Assembly (NCBI GenBank): GCA_015055965.1
Contig: SVHG01000012.1
Coordinates: 21,794 to 85,793 of the forward strand
Reading direction: 5' to 3'
DNA: 64,000 nucleotides
Source: Clostridiales bacterium
Lineage (GTDB): Bacteria > Bacillota > Clostridia > Christensenellales > Borkfalkiaceae
Made by a program: the position numbers and the translations under genes. The notes under the pieces are model-generated. The model saw only the letters and a list, made by a program, of their open reading frames with translations. It ran no database searches and had not been told where the DNA came from. Below are positions 28,483-37,437 of the stretch, in pieces. Position 1 is the first letter of the stretch. The number at the start of each line of letters is the position of its first letter.

Positions 28483-29607
28483 CTATTTTTTAACACCCTT
28501 ATAATCACCGTATAAAATTTCCGATTTATAAAAGGTAACGTACTTATCTTCCTTTCTCTTACGCTCCACACCCTCTTCTATTAAGCTTGTTAACAGCTCT
28601 TTAAACTGCGAAAACTTATCGCAAAATAAATAGTACGCCATAGAGCCGGGTACGGCGTTTATTTCGTTTAGGTAAAGATTGTTTTTACACAATAAAAAGT
28701 CAAAACGGACTATGGATGAAAAATCTAAGCTTCTGTATATCTTCTTTGAAATCCTGCAAATTTCATTTTGCATTTGCGCGCTTAAATCGGTAGGATACCT
28801 TCTATCGCTTCCAACTGCTTTATCGCCGTTGCCATATTTATCGTTAAATGAAAGTATGTCGCTTTTTCTTAACGCTTCTTCTATTTTTGAAGCGTATAGC
28901 TTGCCGTTAAGCTCGTAAACGGCGCAGTTTAAATCCCTTGCGTTTTGCATAAAGGGCTCACATATTATCTTGTCGTCGTAATTAAAGGCGGAACAAAATG
29001 ATGAAAACAACTGCTCTTCGTTATCTACCTTTTCTATACCAATGCTAGAACCAAGTCTTGCGGGCTTAACTATAACCGGAAAGCCTAACTTATTCTTTAC
29101 GTACTTTATAAATGCAGCGCTTCTTTTAAAAAAGTCTGCTCGCTTTACTCTTACGTACGGCAACGTGTTTATTTTTAAACCGCTTAAAACTATTTTCGTA
29201 AAATCCTTATCTATTGCAACTGCCGAAGCAAATAAATCGGGGCTCACGAAGGGTATCGCACAGTTTTTTAATAAACCAACTAAAGCTCCGTCTTCCCCAC
29301 CCCTACCGTGCATACAGTTTACAGCGCAATACACCTGCAATTCCTTTTTCTTTCTTTTTCTTGTTAAAAAAGCTTTACTTTCACCTGGTAAAAAGCTTAC
29401 TTGAAATAAGGTTGAGTAATCAGGGGTGCGATAAAAACTCATATCCTTTAAAGCCTCACCGCTAAAAAAGCGCCCTTCTCCGTTTACGTATACGGGAATT
29501 GCATTGTATAAACTAGCGTCTACGCTGTTTAGAGTTAGTAGTCCGGTAATAACCGAAACGTCGCGTTCGGGGGACTTTCCGCCGAAAAAAATCAATAAAT
29601 TTTTAAT
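28483..29607 (-). CDS. ddl: D-alanine--D-alanine ligase, probable AUU start
   Basis: 374 residues if started at the ATT codon at 29607-29605. The N-terminus then reads MKNLLIFFGGKSPERDVS, as in the family, and GGAGG lies eight bases upstream. The only in-frame standard codon near, a GTG at 29616, overlaps that GGAGG and cannot use it. ATP-grasp features are present: CMHGRGGEDG, KPARLGSSIGIEKV and the C-terminal LNEINAVPGS. The enzyme makes the dipeptide that MurF, encoded just upstream, adds to the peptidoglycan precursor. Whether the partner is D-Ala or D-Lac cannot be read with certainty. Confidence 0.9.
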   Translation of the reverse strand: MKNLLIFFGGKSPERDVSVITGLLTLNSVDASLYNAIPVYVNGEGRFFSGEALKDMSFYRTPDYSTLFQVSFLPGESKAFLTRKRKKKELQVYCAVNCMHGRGGEDGALVGLLKNCAIPFVSPDLFASAVAIDKDFTKIVLSGLKINTLPYVRVKRADFFKRSAAFIKYVKNKLGFPVIVKPARLGSSIGIEKVDNEEQLFSSFCSAFNYDDKIICEPFMQNARDLNCAVYELNGKLYASKIEEALRKSDILSFNDKYGNGDKAVGSDRRYPTDLSAQMQNEICRISKKIYRSLDFSSIVRFDFLLCKNNLYLNEINAVPGSMAYYLFCDKFSQFKELLTSLIEEGVERKRKEDKYVTFYKSEILYGDYKGVKK

Positions 29608-29680
29608 AAAAAACACCTCCGCATTTTTTTGCTTTGGTGAAAACTATATCTTTAGTTTTTTTGTACTCTTTCAAGTTTTT

Positions 29681-31357
29681 TTAAGAGAATTTATCGGGTA
29701 GATCGTTTTCAAATAGAATAACGTCCCCTTCCTTTATAACGTCTTGAAGCTTCTTCATAGCTTGCTCTAATGTGCTCGCTTGTATAATTTTATCTGGATT
29801 AAAGCCGTTTTCCACTAAACCGCTTTTTATAGTAAAGATTGCCGAACGACCAACTAATACCGCTATATCGCAAGCCTTAGCAAGCTTTTTACCAAGAAGA
29901 TAATTTTCCATATCTTCAACTGCTCCAAGCTCTACCATACCAGGGGTTATAACGATCTTTCTTCCGTTAAAATATGAAAGCGTTTCTAAGGCTACCTCAA
30001 AACCTCTTGAGTTACTGTTATAGCTATCGTCTATTATGGTAACGCCTGCGGGAGTTTTACTAACGCTTAATCTGTGTTCAACCGCCGTTAATCGACTTAT
30101 ACCCGCACTTATTTCAGGCAAAGTTAAGCCAAGCTCGTTTGCAATCGCGACTGCTAAACATATATTAGAAACGTTGTGAGCTCCTATTAAATTAGTATGG
30201 CAACGTATGCTTTTTTCGTAAATATGAAGCTCGAAATCTGTTCCGCTTTCACCCGTTTTTATATCCGTGGCATAAACGCTTGCAAGCTCTTTATTTAACC
30301 CGGCAGGAATGCATTTAAGCTTGCAGTCCTCAAATAAACTAACAGTATTTTCGCTATCTACGGTATAAGCAACTACGCCCTCTTTCATATTTTCCACAAG
30401 CTCGTATTTAGTTTGCTTTATAGCGCTTAGCGTACCAAACGTTTCTAGGTGCTGACCGGTTATCCCGTTAATTATTGCATAATTAGGCTCTACTATTTTA
30501 GCAAGCTCGCTTATATCGCCAACGTGTCTTGCACCCATTTCAGCAATAAATATTTGATGCTCGCTTTTTAACCGTTTAACGCTTTTACATATCCCCATTG
30601 GAGTATTATACGAGCCTTGTGTTGCAAGAACGTTATACTTTTCTTCTAAAATAGTACGTAAAAACATTTTCACAGAGGTCTTGCCGTAGCTTCCCGTTAT
30701 ACCTATTTTTATTAAATCCGCTCTATCTTTAAGCTTTTGCGTGCATTTCTTAATATATTTTTTTTGAATTGAACGCTCAAAGGGCTTCGTTATATAATAT
30801 GCTAACAGTAAGAAAATGGGAACACCAAAGGGCATAATACAAATAGGCGCAAATCTAATTCTTACAAGCAAAGTGTTAGCGCGCGCATAAAAGGCAATTA
30901 CGTTTAAAAGAATTAGAGATCCAAACGTTAAAAGCAGTAATAAAAAGAAATATACGGTTATTAATCTGTTCATTCTTGCAGTGCGAATAAGCGGGATTTT
31001 TTTCTTGCGCTTTTTATCTGCTCTGTAATAATTAAGTGAAAACATTACGTAGAACACGAAGCCTATATAAAACACCCAAGCTCCGTCTGCAAAGGCAAAT
31101 ATTATATTGAATATTAAAAAAGCTAATAGGCTTAGCATTGATAGGGTTGCTAAACGGGTTAAATAAACGTTATCCCTTCTTCTTAGCCACTTAAAGTATC
31201 CAAAGCCTTCATAGCCCGACTGTTGCATTATTTGCAAAAATTTCAAGGAAATTAACAGCAATAAAAGGGCGTTTGCTACGCTTATGGCAAAATATGCAAT
31301 TAAATGAACGTATGTAAAAACGTCCGATAAATCTTTAGCATTTTGAAAATACCACAT
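29681..31357 (-). CDS. murF: MurF ligase fused to an N-terminal membrane domain
   Basis: 558 residues, about 100 more than normal. Residues 1-200 form a membrane domain with about five hydrophobic helices (near 15-40, 66-90, 92-110, 130-156 and 170-190) separated by basic loops. The Mur ligase follows: P-loop GITGSYGKTS at 219-228, AEMGARHVGDI, the carbamylated-Lys region KQTKYEL, VEHRL and DDSYNSN. MurF joins D-Ala-D-Ala to UDP-MurNAc-tripeptide. The gene overlaps the hydrolase gene by one base and precedes ddl. The fusion would place MurF at the membrane. The coding sequence also contains a copy of the dispersed CTATARGTYGATTA element. Confidence 0.9.
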   Translation of the reverse strand: MWYFQNAKDLSDVFTYVHLIAYFAISVANALLLLLISLKFLQIMQQSGYEGFGYFKWLRRRDNVYLTRLATLSMLSLLAFLIFNIIFAFADGAWVFYIGFVFYVMFSLNYYRADKKRKKKIPLIRTARMNRLITVYFFLLLLLTFGSLILLNVIAFYARANTLLVRIRFAPICIMPFGVPIFLLLAYYITKPFERSIQKKYIKKCTQKLKDRADLIKIGITGSYGKTSVKMFLRTILEEKYNVLATQGSYNTPMGICKSVKRLKSEHQIFIAEMGARHVGDISELAKIVEPNYAIINGITGQHLETFGTLSAIKQTKYELVENMKEGVVAYTVDSENTVSLFEDCKLKCIPAGLNKELASVYATDIKTGESGTDFELHIYEKSIRCHTNLIGAHNVSNICLAVAIANELGLTLPEISAGISRLTAVEHRLSVSKTPAGVTIIDDSYNSNSRGFEVALETLSYFNGRKIVITPGMVELGAVEDMENYLLGKKLAKACDIAVLVGRSAIFTIKSGLVENGFNPDKIIQASTLEQAMKKLQDVIKEGDVILFENDLPDKFS

Positions 31358-32067
31358 TATATTAAAAACTCCCTTACTACGTTATTGAATTCGTTAGGCT
31401 TTTGCGCAAAACAAAAATGCCCACAATCTTTCATAATATAGCTTTCGCAATTCTTTATATCATTAGTTAAAATTTTCGCCAGCTTTGGCGGTGTTTGGTC
31501 ATCTTTATCACCAAAAATTACTAACGTTGGTGATTTTATTTTACGCAACTGCCCGTTTAGATGTTCGTTGGTTACAAGCTTAAAGGTAACTTTCATTATA
31601 TCGTCTAAACTATTATAATCGCTAGAAAAAAATACTTTTTCTAGCTTTTGTTTACTAAAAAAGGGCTTTACAAGCTTATAGATATTTCTTTTTAAATTCT
31701 TTTTAAGCGAAAAACTAGGCTTTAATCCTGCAACTCCACATAAAACGGCTTTTTCTATTATATCACTTTCAGCCATACTCTTAAGAGCTACTCTACAACC
31801 AAACGAGTGTGCTACTATGCGAACCCGTTCGCCATACCTTAATGCAACCTTATTAAATTCCGCAACGTAATCGGAAAGATTATACGGTCTTTTTGCAGGA
31901 ACGTTATTCCCAAAGCCATATAAATCGTATGCAATTACCCTATAATAACGTGAAAAATAGTTTAACTGTGATGCAAAAAATTCTTTTGAACAACCAAAAC
32001 CGTGTAAAAATAAAAGGGGTTTTCCACTCCCCTTTTCTATTATGGGAATAGCGTCGTTTTTTAACAA
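31357..32067 (-). CDS. Alpha/beta hydrolase
   Basis: 236 residues. The fold is clear: oxyanion region LLFLHGFGCS, nucleophile elbow AHSFG with Ser88, an Asp in FGDKDDQTPP and a His in DCGHFCF. There is a cap region around residues 110-160. The substrate is not predictable; its position between rimI and murF, overlapping murF by one base, makes a link to cell-envelope metabolism plausible but unproven. Confidence 0.88.
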   Translation of the reverse strand: MLKNDAIPIIEKGSGKPLLFLHGFGCSKEFFASQLNYFSRYYRVIAYDLYGFGNNVPAKRPYNLSDYVAEFNKVALRYGERVRIVAHSFGCRVALKSMAESDIIEKAVLCGVAGLKPSFSLKKNLKRNIYKLVKPFFSKQKLEKVFFSSDYNSLDDIMKVTFKLVTNEHLNGQLRKIKSPTLVIFGDKDDQTPPKLAKILTNDIKNCESYIMKDCGHFCFAQKPNEFNNVVREFLI

Positions 32068-32068
32068 A

Positions 32069-32500
32069 TTAAATTTCCTTTAACATGACTATCGCATCTT
32101 CCGTATCTTCGTAATATTTTTTTCTTACGCCTACTTCCTTAAATCCCATTTTCTTATAAAGGGATCTTGCAGGGGTATTACTTACCCTTACTTCAAGGAA
32201 TAATTCATTAACGTTTTTAACTAAAAGCCCTTCTATAAGTCGATTAATCAATAGTTGAGCTATCCCTTGTCTTCTTAATTTAGGATCTACAGCAACAAGC
32301 GCAATATCTGCTTGATTAAAGCAATATATAGCCCCAACGTAACCAACGACTTCACCGTTACTTTCTGCAACTAAGCCTAAAAAAGAAGATTGACTTTGCG
32401 TTTCGCATACCATTTCATAGTTCCAAGGAAAGGCAAAACATATTTGCTCTAAATTGGTTACGGCTTGATTATCCTTACTTTCCCAATTGCGTATTAACAA
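32069..32500 (-). CDS. rimI: Ribosomal protein S18 alanine N-acetyltransferase RimI
   Basis: 143 residues with the GNAT acetyl-CoA motif LRRQGIAQLLINRL and the RimI-typical LFLEVRVSNTPARSLYKKMGF segment. RimI acetylates the N-terminus of S18. Its stop is one base from the hydrolase start, and it overlaps tsaB by seven bases, in the familiar tsaE-tsaB-rimI order. TsaD, often next, is not here. Confidence 0.93.
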   Translation of the reverse strand: MLIRNWESKDNQAVTNLEQICFAFPWNYEMVCETQSQSSFLGLVAESNGEVVGYVGAIYCFNQADIALVAVDPKLRRQGIAQLLINRLIEGLLVKNVNELFLEVRVSNTPARSLYKKMGFKEVGVRKKYYEDTEDAIVMLKEI

Positions 32501-33102
32501 ATCTCTTCCTCCGCCTGACTTCTTTTTACGTATAAGGGCTCTATATCGTTATAATCAGTTAAGTTATTACTCTTCGCTTCAACCGCATTTTTTAATCCGC
32601 TTATGCTATCGCAAATAACGCAATCGTTAAATAACGTTTCTTTTTGCGAACAGGTAGAAAAATCGCCAAGCGATTGCTTTAACTGATCATACGAAAGGAA
32701 GCAAGGTGAGTTTACAAGCTGCTTTGCGCGATAAAAAGCGCAGTAATAGTTATCGTGATTTGCATCAACTAAACAACAGGCGTTTTCCGGCGCATTATTA
32801 GAGTATGCAAGTAAATCAAAAGAAGTGAGAACTAAAACCTTTTTTGATGAGGCAAAAGCAAGAGCCTTCACGGTTGCAACCCCAATTCTTATACCGGTAA
32901 AAGAGCCCGGGCCAATTACAACTGCAAAAAAATCAAGAGAGTTTAGAGATATTTTTGCTTCATCTAATATTTCTTCTATAAACGGCATTAAAGTAAGTGA
33001 ATGCTTGGTTTGAGAGCCTTCTAATTTTTTTACAAACTCCTTCCCTTCAACCTGCAAATACACCAATAAATCCCCACTGGTATCTATAGCTAAATATTTC
33101 AA
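32494..33102 (-). CDS. tsaB: tRNA threonylcarbamoyladenosine protein TsaB
   Basis: 202 residues, N-terminus KYLAIDTSGDLLVYL and the conserved VVIGPGSFTGIRIGVATVKALAFA block. TsaB is the inactive ASKHA partner of TsaD in the complex that makes t6A37 in tRNAs. It overlaps tsaE by four bases. t6A is the substrate of MtaB, encoded near 59 kb of this window. Confidence 0.94.
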   Translation of the reverse strand: MKYLAIDTSGDLLVYLQVEGKEFVKKLEGSQTKHSLTLMPFIEEILDEAKISLNSLDFFAVVIGPGSFTGIRIGVATVKALAFASSKKVLVLTSFDLLAYSNNAPENACCLVDANHDNYYCAFYRAKQLVNSPCFLSYDQLKQSLGDFSTCSQKETLFNDCVICDSISGLKNAVEAKSNNLTDYNDIEPLYVKRSQAEEEIC

Positions 33103-33497
33103 AATTCAATTCTCCTTTGATTTTCGCCCGTCTTTTCAATTTTTACTTCTATACAGTTTTTGGGTAATACGTCCTTAATATTTTCACTCCATTCAATCAC
33201 GCAAATACCGTCTGCATAAAAATAATCGGTTAAACCTAAGCCCTCAGCGTCTTCCCCGCTTGAAAGCCTGTAACAGTCGTAATGATATAAAATTCCGTCG
33301 TAATCGTTCATATAAGCGTAAGTTGGACTCGTTATTCTTTCTGTTATTCCTAACGCCATTGCAATTCCCTTAACGAATACAGTTTTACCCGCGCCCATTT
33401 CGCCTTTTAGTAAAACGACTGAACCCTTTTTTAATCCGCTTGCGAACTGCTCGCCTAAGCTTTGAGTTTGTTCCGCGTTTTCAGTATAGTAAACCAT
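33099..33497 (-). CDS. tsaE: tRNA threonylcarbamoyladenosine ATPase TsaE
   Basis: 132 residues. The Walker A GEMGAGKTVFVKG is near residues 38-50, followed by ITSPTYAYMNDY and YHYDCYRL, and the late IEWSENI, all family signatures. TsaE is needed to turn over the TsaBD complex. The gene directly follows the RibU-like transporter gene and uses AGAGG upstream of its ATG. Confidence 0.95.
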   Translation of the reverse strand: MVYYTENAEQTQSLGEQFASGLKKGSVVLLKGEMGAGKTVFVKGIAMALGITERITSPTYAYMNDYDGILYHYDCYRLSSGEDAEGLGLTDYFYADGICVIEWSENIKDVLPKNCIEVKIEKTGENQRRIEF

Positions 33498-33498
33498 T

Positions 33499-34098
33499 TT
33501 AAAACCTCTTTAGTAAAACAGAAATTCGCTTATATACTAACACCGTTAATAAAGAAACAACCAGGCATCTTAAGGTGTTAAAGGGTAAAACGGATAAGAA
33601 TAGATAACAAGGATAAAAATTGCCTTCCGTGATAAATGGAATAACCTTTGAACACACGCTTACAATCATTGCTAAATCCCATTTCATAACCTTTAGATAG
33701 AATGGGATTATTATAAGCCAATTTGCAAAAATAGAGGTTACTACGCTACATACCGCGCCAGCTGTAATTCCAATTACGGCGCTCTTTTTACTCTTATTCT
33801 TTTTGTAAATAATGGATGCAGGTAAAACGAATGCCAAGCCGTTAATTAGGTCTGCACATTCGCCAACCCCCATAGTGCTAGTGAAGGGTAACTTTATTAA
33901 AATTTTTACCAAAACTGTAAGTGCCCCACCCAAAGGCCCAAGCGCAAATCCGCTTATTAATGCAGGAAAATCAGATAAATGTATTTCTAAAAAAGATGGG
34001 AAAAGGGGTAAAGGAAAGTTTAGCACGTATAAAATAAACGCTAAAGCCGAAAATATTCCCACCTTCGCTATGTAACTTGCAGTAAAAGTTTTTTTCAT
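33499..34098 (-). CDS. RibU-like ECF transporter S component
   Basis: 199 residues with about six membrane helices. Segments match riboflavin S components: FLEIHLSDFPALISGFALGP near residues 36-55, then TSTMGVGECADLINGLAF. Riboflavin is therefore the likely substrate, which would feed RibF. No FMN riboswitch is present: the consensus promoter at 34137-34165 leaves only a leader of about 30 bases. It is the first gene of a run through tsaE, tsaB, rimI, hydrolase and murF. Confidence 0.82.
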   Translation of the reverse strand: MKKTFTASYIAKVGIFSALAFILYVLNFPLPLFPSFLEIHLSDFPALISGFALGPLGGALTVLVKILIKLPFTSTMGVGECADLINGLAFVLPASIIYKKNKSKKSAVIGITAGAVCSVVTSIFANWLIIIPFYLKVMKWDLAMIVSVCSKVIPFITEGNFYPCYLFLSVLPFNTLRCLVVSLLTVLVYKRISVLLKRF

Positions 34099-34136
34099 AG
34101 TTTGTAACGCCTATAAATAATATTTTTATAAAGTAT

Positions 34137-34165
34137 ATTATATATGCGAGTTTTTAATTTGTCAA
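34137..34165 (-). promoter_or_regulatory. Consensus sigma-A promoter of the ribU-tsaE operon
   Basis: On the minus strand a perfect TTGACA (34165-34160), 17 bases, and a perfect TATAAT (34142-34137). Confidence 0.92.
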
Positions 34166-34286
34166 CAAATTAATACTTTCTTTTAAAAAATGAAAGCATA
34201 TACCTACTATTTAACAAGTACGTAAAGCATTAAAAAAAGCAAGCAAAAATTCCTTATTTGCCTGCTAATTAAACGCAAAAACCTAT

Positions 34287-34310
34287 CTATAGGTCGATTA
34301 ACGCCACTTA
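34287..34310. repeat. Dispersed CTATARGTYGATTA element, copy next to minE
   Basis: Core CTATAGGTCGATTA at 34287-34300 with an ACGCCACTTATT arm running into the minE stop codon. Confidence 0.75.
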
Positions 34311-34547
34311 TTCTATAATTTTAACGTTTTTAACGGAAATAGCTTTTGCCTTAATTATAACGTTAAATCCGCTTTGCAAAACCTCTATTTGCGTTTTAAC
34401 CTCTTCGCTTAACGTAAAGTAATCCTTTAGCACGTTTTTAACCTCGCTACTAATTACGGTTTCTATCCCTGCGGAAACGCCAAGCCTATCTGCCTTTATA
34501 ACCGTCGTTGCGCGCTTAAGCTGATCTGATAGTTCCCTTTTTTTCAT
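34308..34547 (-). CDS. minE: Cell-division topological specificity factor MinE
   Basis: 79 residues, a little short for MinE. The N-terminal helix (QLKRATTVIKADRL) and the C-terminal dimerisation region with a YFTLSEEVKTQIEV segment fit MinE, and it overlaps the minD stop by four bases. MinE drives MinD off the membrane to give pole-to-pole oscillation or polar patterning. MinC is not encoded here. An intergenic repeat element abuts its stop. Confidence 0.85.
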   Translation of the reverse strand: MKKRELSDQLKRATTVIKADRLGVSAGIETVISSEVKNVLKDYFTLSEEVKTQIEVLQSGFNVIIKAKAISVKNVKIIE

Positions 34548-35329
34548 ATACTTCTTTTAATACTCCTTTTTATACTGCCCCAAAAACCGCAATAAGCCTT
34601 TTCTACGTTTACGTATTTTGCCTTGCCGCTTATAACGCTACCGGCTAGCTTATAAAAGGCGTAACCGCTAACCGTTCTACTGTCTAAATAACAATTCTTT
34701 GAGGTTAATATTAAATCGTCTTGAGGAATAACGCCTATAATTTCCGTCTTTAAAAGATCTTCTATTTCCTTAACCCTTAAAGTGCGACCTTCAACCATTA
34801 AATCACCGCGCGCCATGTTTAATACGATACCTATTTTCTTTAAATTATAGCTTCTTAAAAGTGATAAAACCTTATCCGCGTCACGTATTGAAGAAAGAGA
34901 GGGAGCAACTACTACTAAAGCGCAATCAGAGGCTGATACGGCTCTATGAAATCCGCTTTCAATACCGGCCGGACAATCAAATAATACGTAATCAAAACAG
35001 TTTTTTAGTCCTTCAAAAAGCTGTTTTATATTTTCTCCGCTAACACTTCTTTCTAAGGTGTGACCTGAAGATATTAGATACAAATTTTTAACGGTGGGGC
35101 TTTCAACTAAAATTTGATTTGCCCTACATCTTCCCTCTAAGGCATCAGAAAGATCGTAAACAACACGTGATTCAGCCCCCATTACGACGTCTAAATTATT
35201 AAGCCCTAAGTCTAAATCACAAACCACGCACTTTTTTCCGCGTTCTGCTAATTTTGCGCCAAGAAAAGAGGCGACCGTAGTCTTGCCCACGCCGCCCTTT
35301 CCTGACGTTATAACAATCATTTCAGACAT
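34544..35329 (-). CDS. minD: Septum-site determining ATPase MinD
   Basis: 261 residues from the ATG at 35329, preceded by AAGGGA. The deviant Walker A SGKGGVGKTT, then CDLDLGLNNLD and FDCPAGIE, are standard. The last 20 residues (GFWGSIKRSIKRSI) form the amphipathic membrane-targeting helix. MinD binds ATP and the membrane, recruits MinC and is displaced by MinE. Together with MinE it sits beside the sporulation sigma genes, where asymmetric division is relevant. Confidence 0.95.
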   Translation of the reverse strand: MSEMIVITSGKGGVGKTTVASFLGAKLAERGKKCVVCDLDLGLNNLDVVMGAESRVVYDLSDALEGRCRANQILVESPTVKNLYLISSGHTLERSVSGENIKQLFEGLKNCFDYVLFDCPAGIESGFHRAVSASDCALVVVAPSLSSIRDADKVLSLLRSYNLKKIGIVLNMARGDLMVEGRTLRVKEIEDLLKTEIIGVIPQDDLILTSKNCYLDSRTVSGYAFYKLAGSVISGKAKYVNVEKAYCGFWGSIKRSIKRSI

Positions 35330-35419
35330 ACTACTTTTCCCTTTTTTATTTATCACTATTTTACAATAATAAAAAGAAATTTTTTTGTCTTATTTAATCG
35401 TATTTTTTGTTTTTAAGGT

Positions 35420-35677
35420 TTATTCTTCCATTCTTTCTTCTTTTATAGATTCGTTAGTTGAAAGCTTAACTAATATGGCATCTTCCCCAACGCGCTGAAT
35501 TTCGCAAGGGGTAATTTTTATAGACTCTGCACAAAAAAGCCCTATGCCTCCAACCGTATAAGAAATTACCTTAGAGCATGGAAAAGAAATTTCTACGTCA
35601 GTTATTTTACCAAGCTTCTTGCCATCAGTTACGTTTATTACCTGCTTTTTCTTTAGTTCATTCAAGCTATATTCCAT
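35420..35677 (-). CDS. YlmC/YmxH-family PRC-barrel protein
   Basis: 85 residues with one PRC-barrel (EYSLNELKKKQVINVTDGKK, then GKITDVEISFPCSKV). YlmC/YmxH proteins are short, sporulation-associated in many clostridia, and lie near sigG or dapG. Its place directly after sigG agrees with that. Molecular function is unknown. Confidence 0.85.
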   Translation of the reverse strand: MEYSLNELKKKQVINVTDGKKLGKITDVEISFPCSKVISYTVGGIGLFCAESIKITPCEIQRVGEDAILVKLSTNESIKEERMEE

Positions 35678-35712
35678 AGATTTACTCCATAAAAATCTTG
35701 CAAAAACACCGT

Positions 35713-35726
35713 TAATCGCTCTATAG
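35713..35726. repeat. Degenerate dispersed element after sigG
   Basis: TAATCGCTCTATAG, the reverse orientation of the core with two changes, 17 bases after the sigG stop. Confidence 0.5.
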
Positions 35727-35742
35727 CGCGACTTTTTATCTT

Positions 35743-36519
35743 TTAGCTATAACTCAAGCCTTTCTTCATAGTGGATAACGCAAGCTTTTCTATTCTGGAA
35801 ACTTGCGCTTGTGAAAGGCCTATTTCAGTTGAAATTTCCGTTTGAGTTTTACCTTCATAGTAACGCATTTGAATTATTTTTCGCTCCCTTTCAGTTAGCT
35901 TTGCCAAAGCGTTTTGAAGAGCTACCCGTTCAGTCCAACTTTCTTCGGTATTTTTTTCATCCTTTAAATGGTCTAATAATTCAATCGTATCGCCTGATTT
36001 ATTGTATACTGAATCGTAAATAGAAAAAGTATCTGAAATAGCGTCTAAAGCATAGGCAACTTCCGCCTCTTCAACCTGCATTTTTTGAGCGATTTGAGCT
36101 ATCGTAACCTCTTCATTTTCCTTTTCTAATTCACTTCTTGTTTTTAACGCTTGATAAGCTCTATCACGAATACTTCTTGAAATACGCATACTGTTAGTAG
36201 TTCTTAATATCCGTTTAATTTCGCCTAATATCATTGGCACTGCGTAGGTGGAAAAGCATACTCCTACGCTTACGTCAAAATTGTATACTGCTTTAATCAA
36301 GCCTATACACCCTGCTTGAAACATATCGTCTGCGCTTACCTTTGCACCGTTAAAACGCTTTATAATAGAAAGCACTAATCTTAAGTTGCCCATAATAAAT
36401 TCGTTTTTAGCTTCTTTATCGCCCTGCTTAATTTTACTCATAAGCTCTATACTTCTTGCTTTTGAAAGCTTTATTAAGCAATTAGTATCTATTCCTGTTA
36501 TTTGTACCTTTCCGTTCAT
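35743..36519 (-). CDS. sigG: Forespore sigma factor SigG
   Basis: 258 residues. Region 2 contains LRLVLSIIKRF and DMFQAGCIGLIKAVYNFD; region 3 is present, and region 4 has the helix-turn-helix EISTEIGLSQAQVSRIEK. The N-terminal KVQITGIDTNCLIKLS resembles SigG, which begins with a short segment bound by the anti-sigma factor. It directs late forespore genes after engulfment. The order spoIIGA-sigE-sigG is the conserved sporulation cluster. Confidence 0.96.
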   Translation of the reverse strand: MNGKVQITGIDTNCLIKLSKARSIELMSKIKQGDKEAKNEFIMGNLRLVLSIIKRFNGAKVSADDMFQAGCIGLIKAVYNFDVSVGVCFSTYAVPMILGEIKRILRTTNSMRISRSIRDRAYQALKTRSELEKENEEVTIAQIAQKMQVEEAEVAYALDAISDTFSIYDSVYNKSGDTIELLDHLKDEKNTEESWTERVALQNALAKLTERERKIIQMRYYEGKTQTEISTEIGLSQAQVSRIEKLALSTMKKGLSYS

Positions 36520-36572
36520 TTTAAACGTTGAGATTTACCCAACCCTCCTATGTAAAAAGCAAAAAAGTCAGT

Positions 36573-36586
36573 CTATAAGCGCGTTA
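36573..36586. repeat. Degenerate dispersed element between sigE and sigG
   Basis: CTATAAGCGCGTTA, related to the core with three or four changes. Confidence 0.35.
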
Positions 36587-36696
36587 ACTTAATTTTTAGC
36601 AATTTTATAAAATTTATACAAGCGCTTTAAAAATACTTTTTTATCTGTTTAAAATTAACGGTATTAAATTCATTAATTATAAAATTTAACTATAAT

Positions 36697-37416
36697 TCAT
36701 AACATTTTATTTATTTCTTTACGGAGCTTTTTAACTATCTTTTTTTCTAGCCTTGATATGTATGATTGAGATATACCAAGCATATCCGCAACCTCTTTTT
36801 GAGTCATTTCATCTGCTCCGTTAAGCCCAAATCTTAAATATGTAATTCGTCTTTCTCTTTCAGATAAAGTGCTTAACGCCTTTTGCAAAAGTTCTTCGTC
36901 AATAGAGCTTTCTATAGAAGTAAAAACGCAGTCGTTATCAGTTCCCAAAACGTCTGAAAGCAACAATTCGTTTCCTTCGTAATCAACGTTCAAAGGCTCG
37001 TCTAAGCTAATTTCACCCTTAAGCCTTACTACCTTTCTTAAATGCATTAAAATTTCATTTTCTATACAGCGCGAAGCGTAGGTTGCAAGCTTTATCTTTT
37101 TTTCGGCGTTAAAGGTGTTTACTGCCTTTATAAGCCCTATCGTACCAACGGAAATAAGATCGTCTAATTCTACCCCCGTATTATCAAATTTACAGGCAAT
37201 ATAAACTACAAGCCTTAAATTGTGCTCAATAAGCTGTTTTCTTACGCTTTGTTCGCCGTTTAAAAGCAGGCTTATTTTTTCCTCTTCTTCTTCACGGGTG
37301 TAAGGTTGCGGAAGGCTTTCGCCACTATTCATGTAGTGAACACTTCCGCCATTTAAGGTTCTTGTTTTAAAAAGCCCCTTTATCGCCTTAAAAAGTTTTT
37401 TAAAAAAAGCAATCAT
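36697..37416 (-). CDS. sigE: Mother-cell sigma factor SigE (pro-form)
   Basis: 239 residues. The first 25 or so ([19 protein letters not shown]) form the basic, amphipathic pro-sequence that is removed by SpoIIGA; cleavage is expected near the [11 protein letters not shown] segment. Region 2 ([31 protein letters not shown]) and region 4 ([16 protein letters not shown]) closely match SigE. It turns on early mother-cell genes. It lies 21 bases after spoIIGA. Confidence 0.97.
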   Translation of the reverse strand: MIAFFKKLFKAIKGLFKTRTLNGGSVHYMNSGESLPQPYTREEEEEKISLLLNGEQSVRKQLIEHNLRLVVYIACKFDNTGVELDDLISVGTIGLIKAVNTFNAEKKIKLATYASRCIENEILMHLRKVVRLKGEISLDEPLNVDYEGNELLLSDVLGTDNDCVFTSIESSIDEELLQKALSTLSERERRITYLRFGLNGADEMTQKEVADMLGISQSYISRLEKKIVKKLRKEINKML

Positions 37417-37437
37417 AAATACTCCTATATCTATAAA

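Noticed and set aside
34099..34136. FMN riboswitch for the RibU-like gene
   Set aside because: The consensus promoter leaves only about 30 bases of leader, too little for an RFN element, and no conserved RFN boxes are seen.
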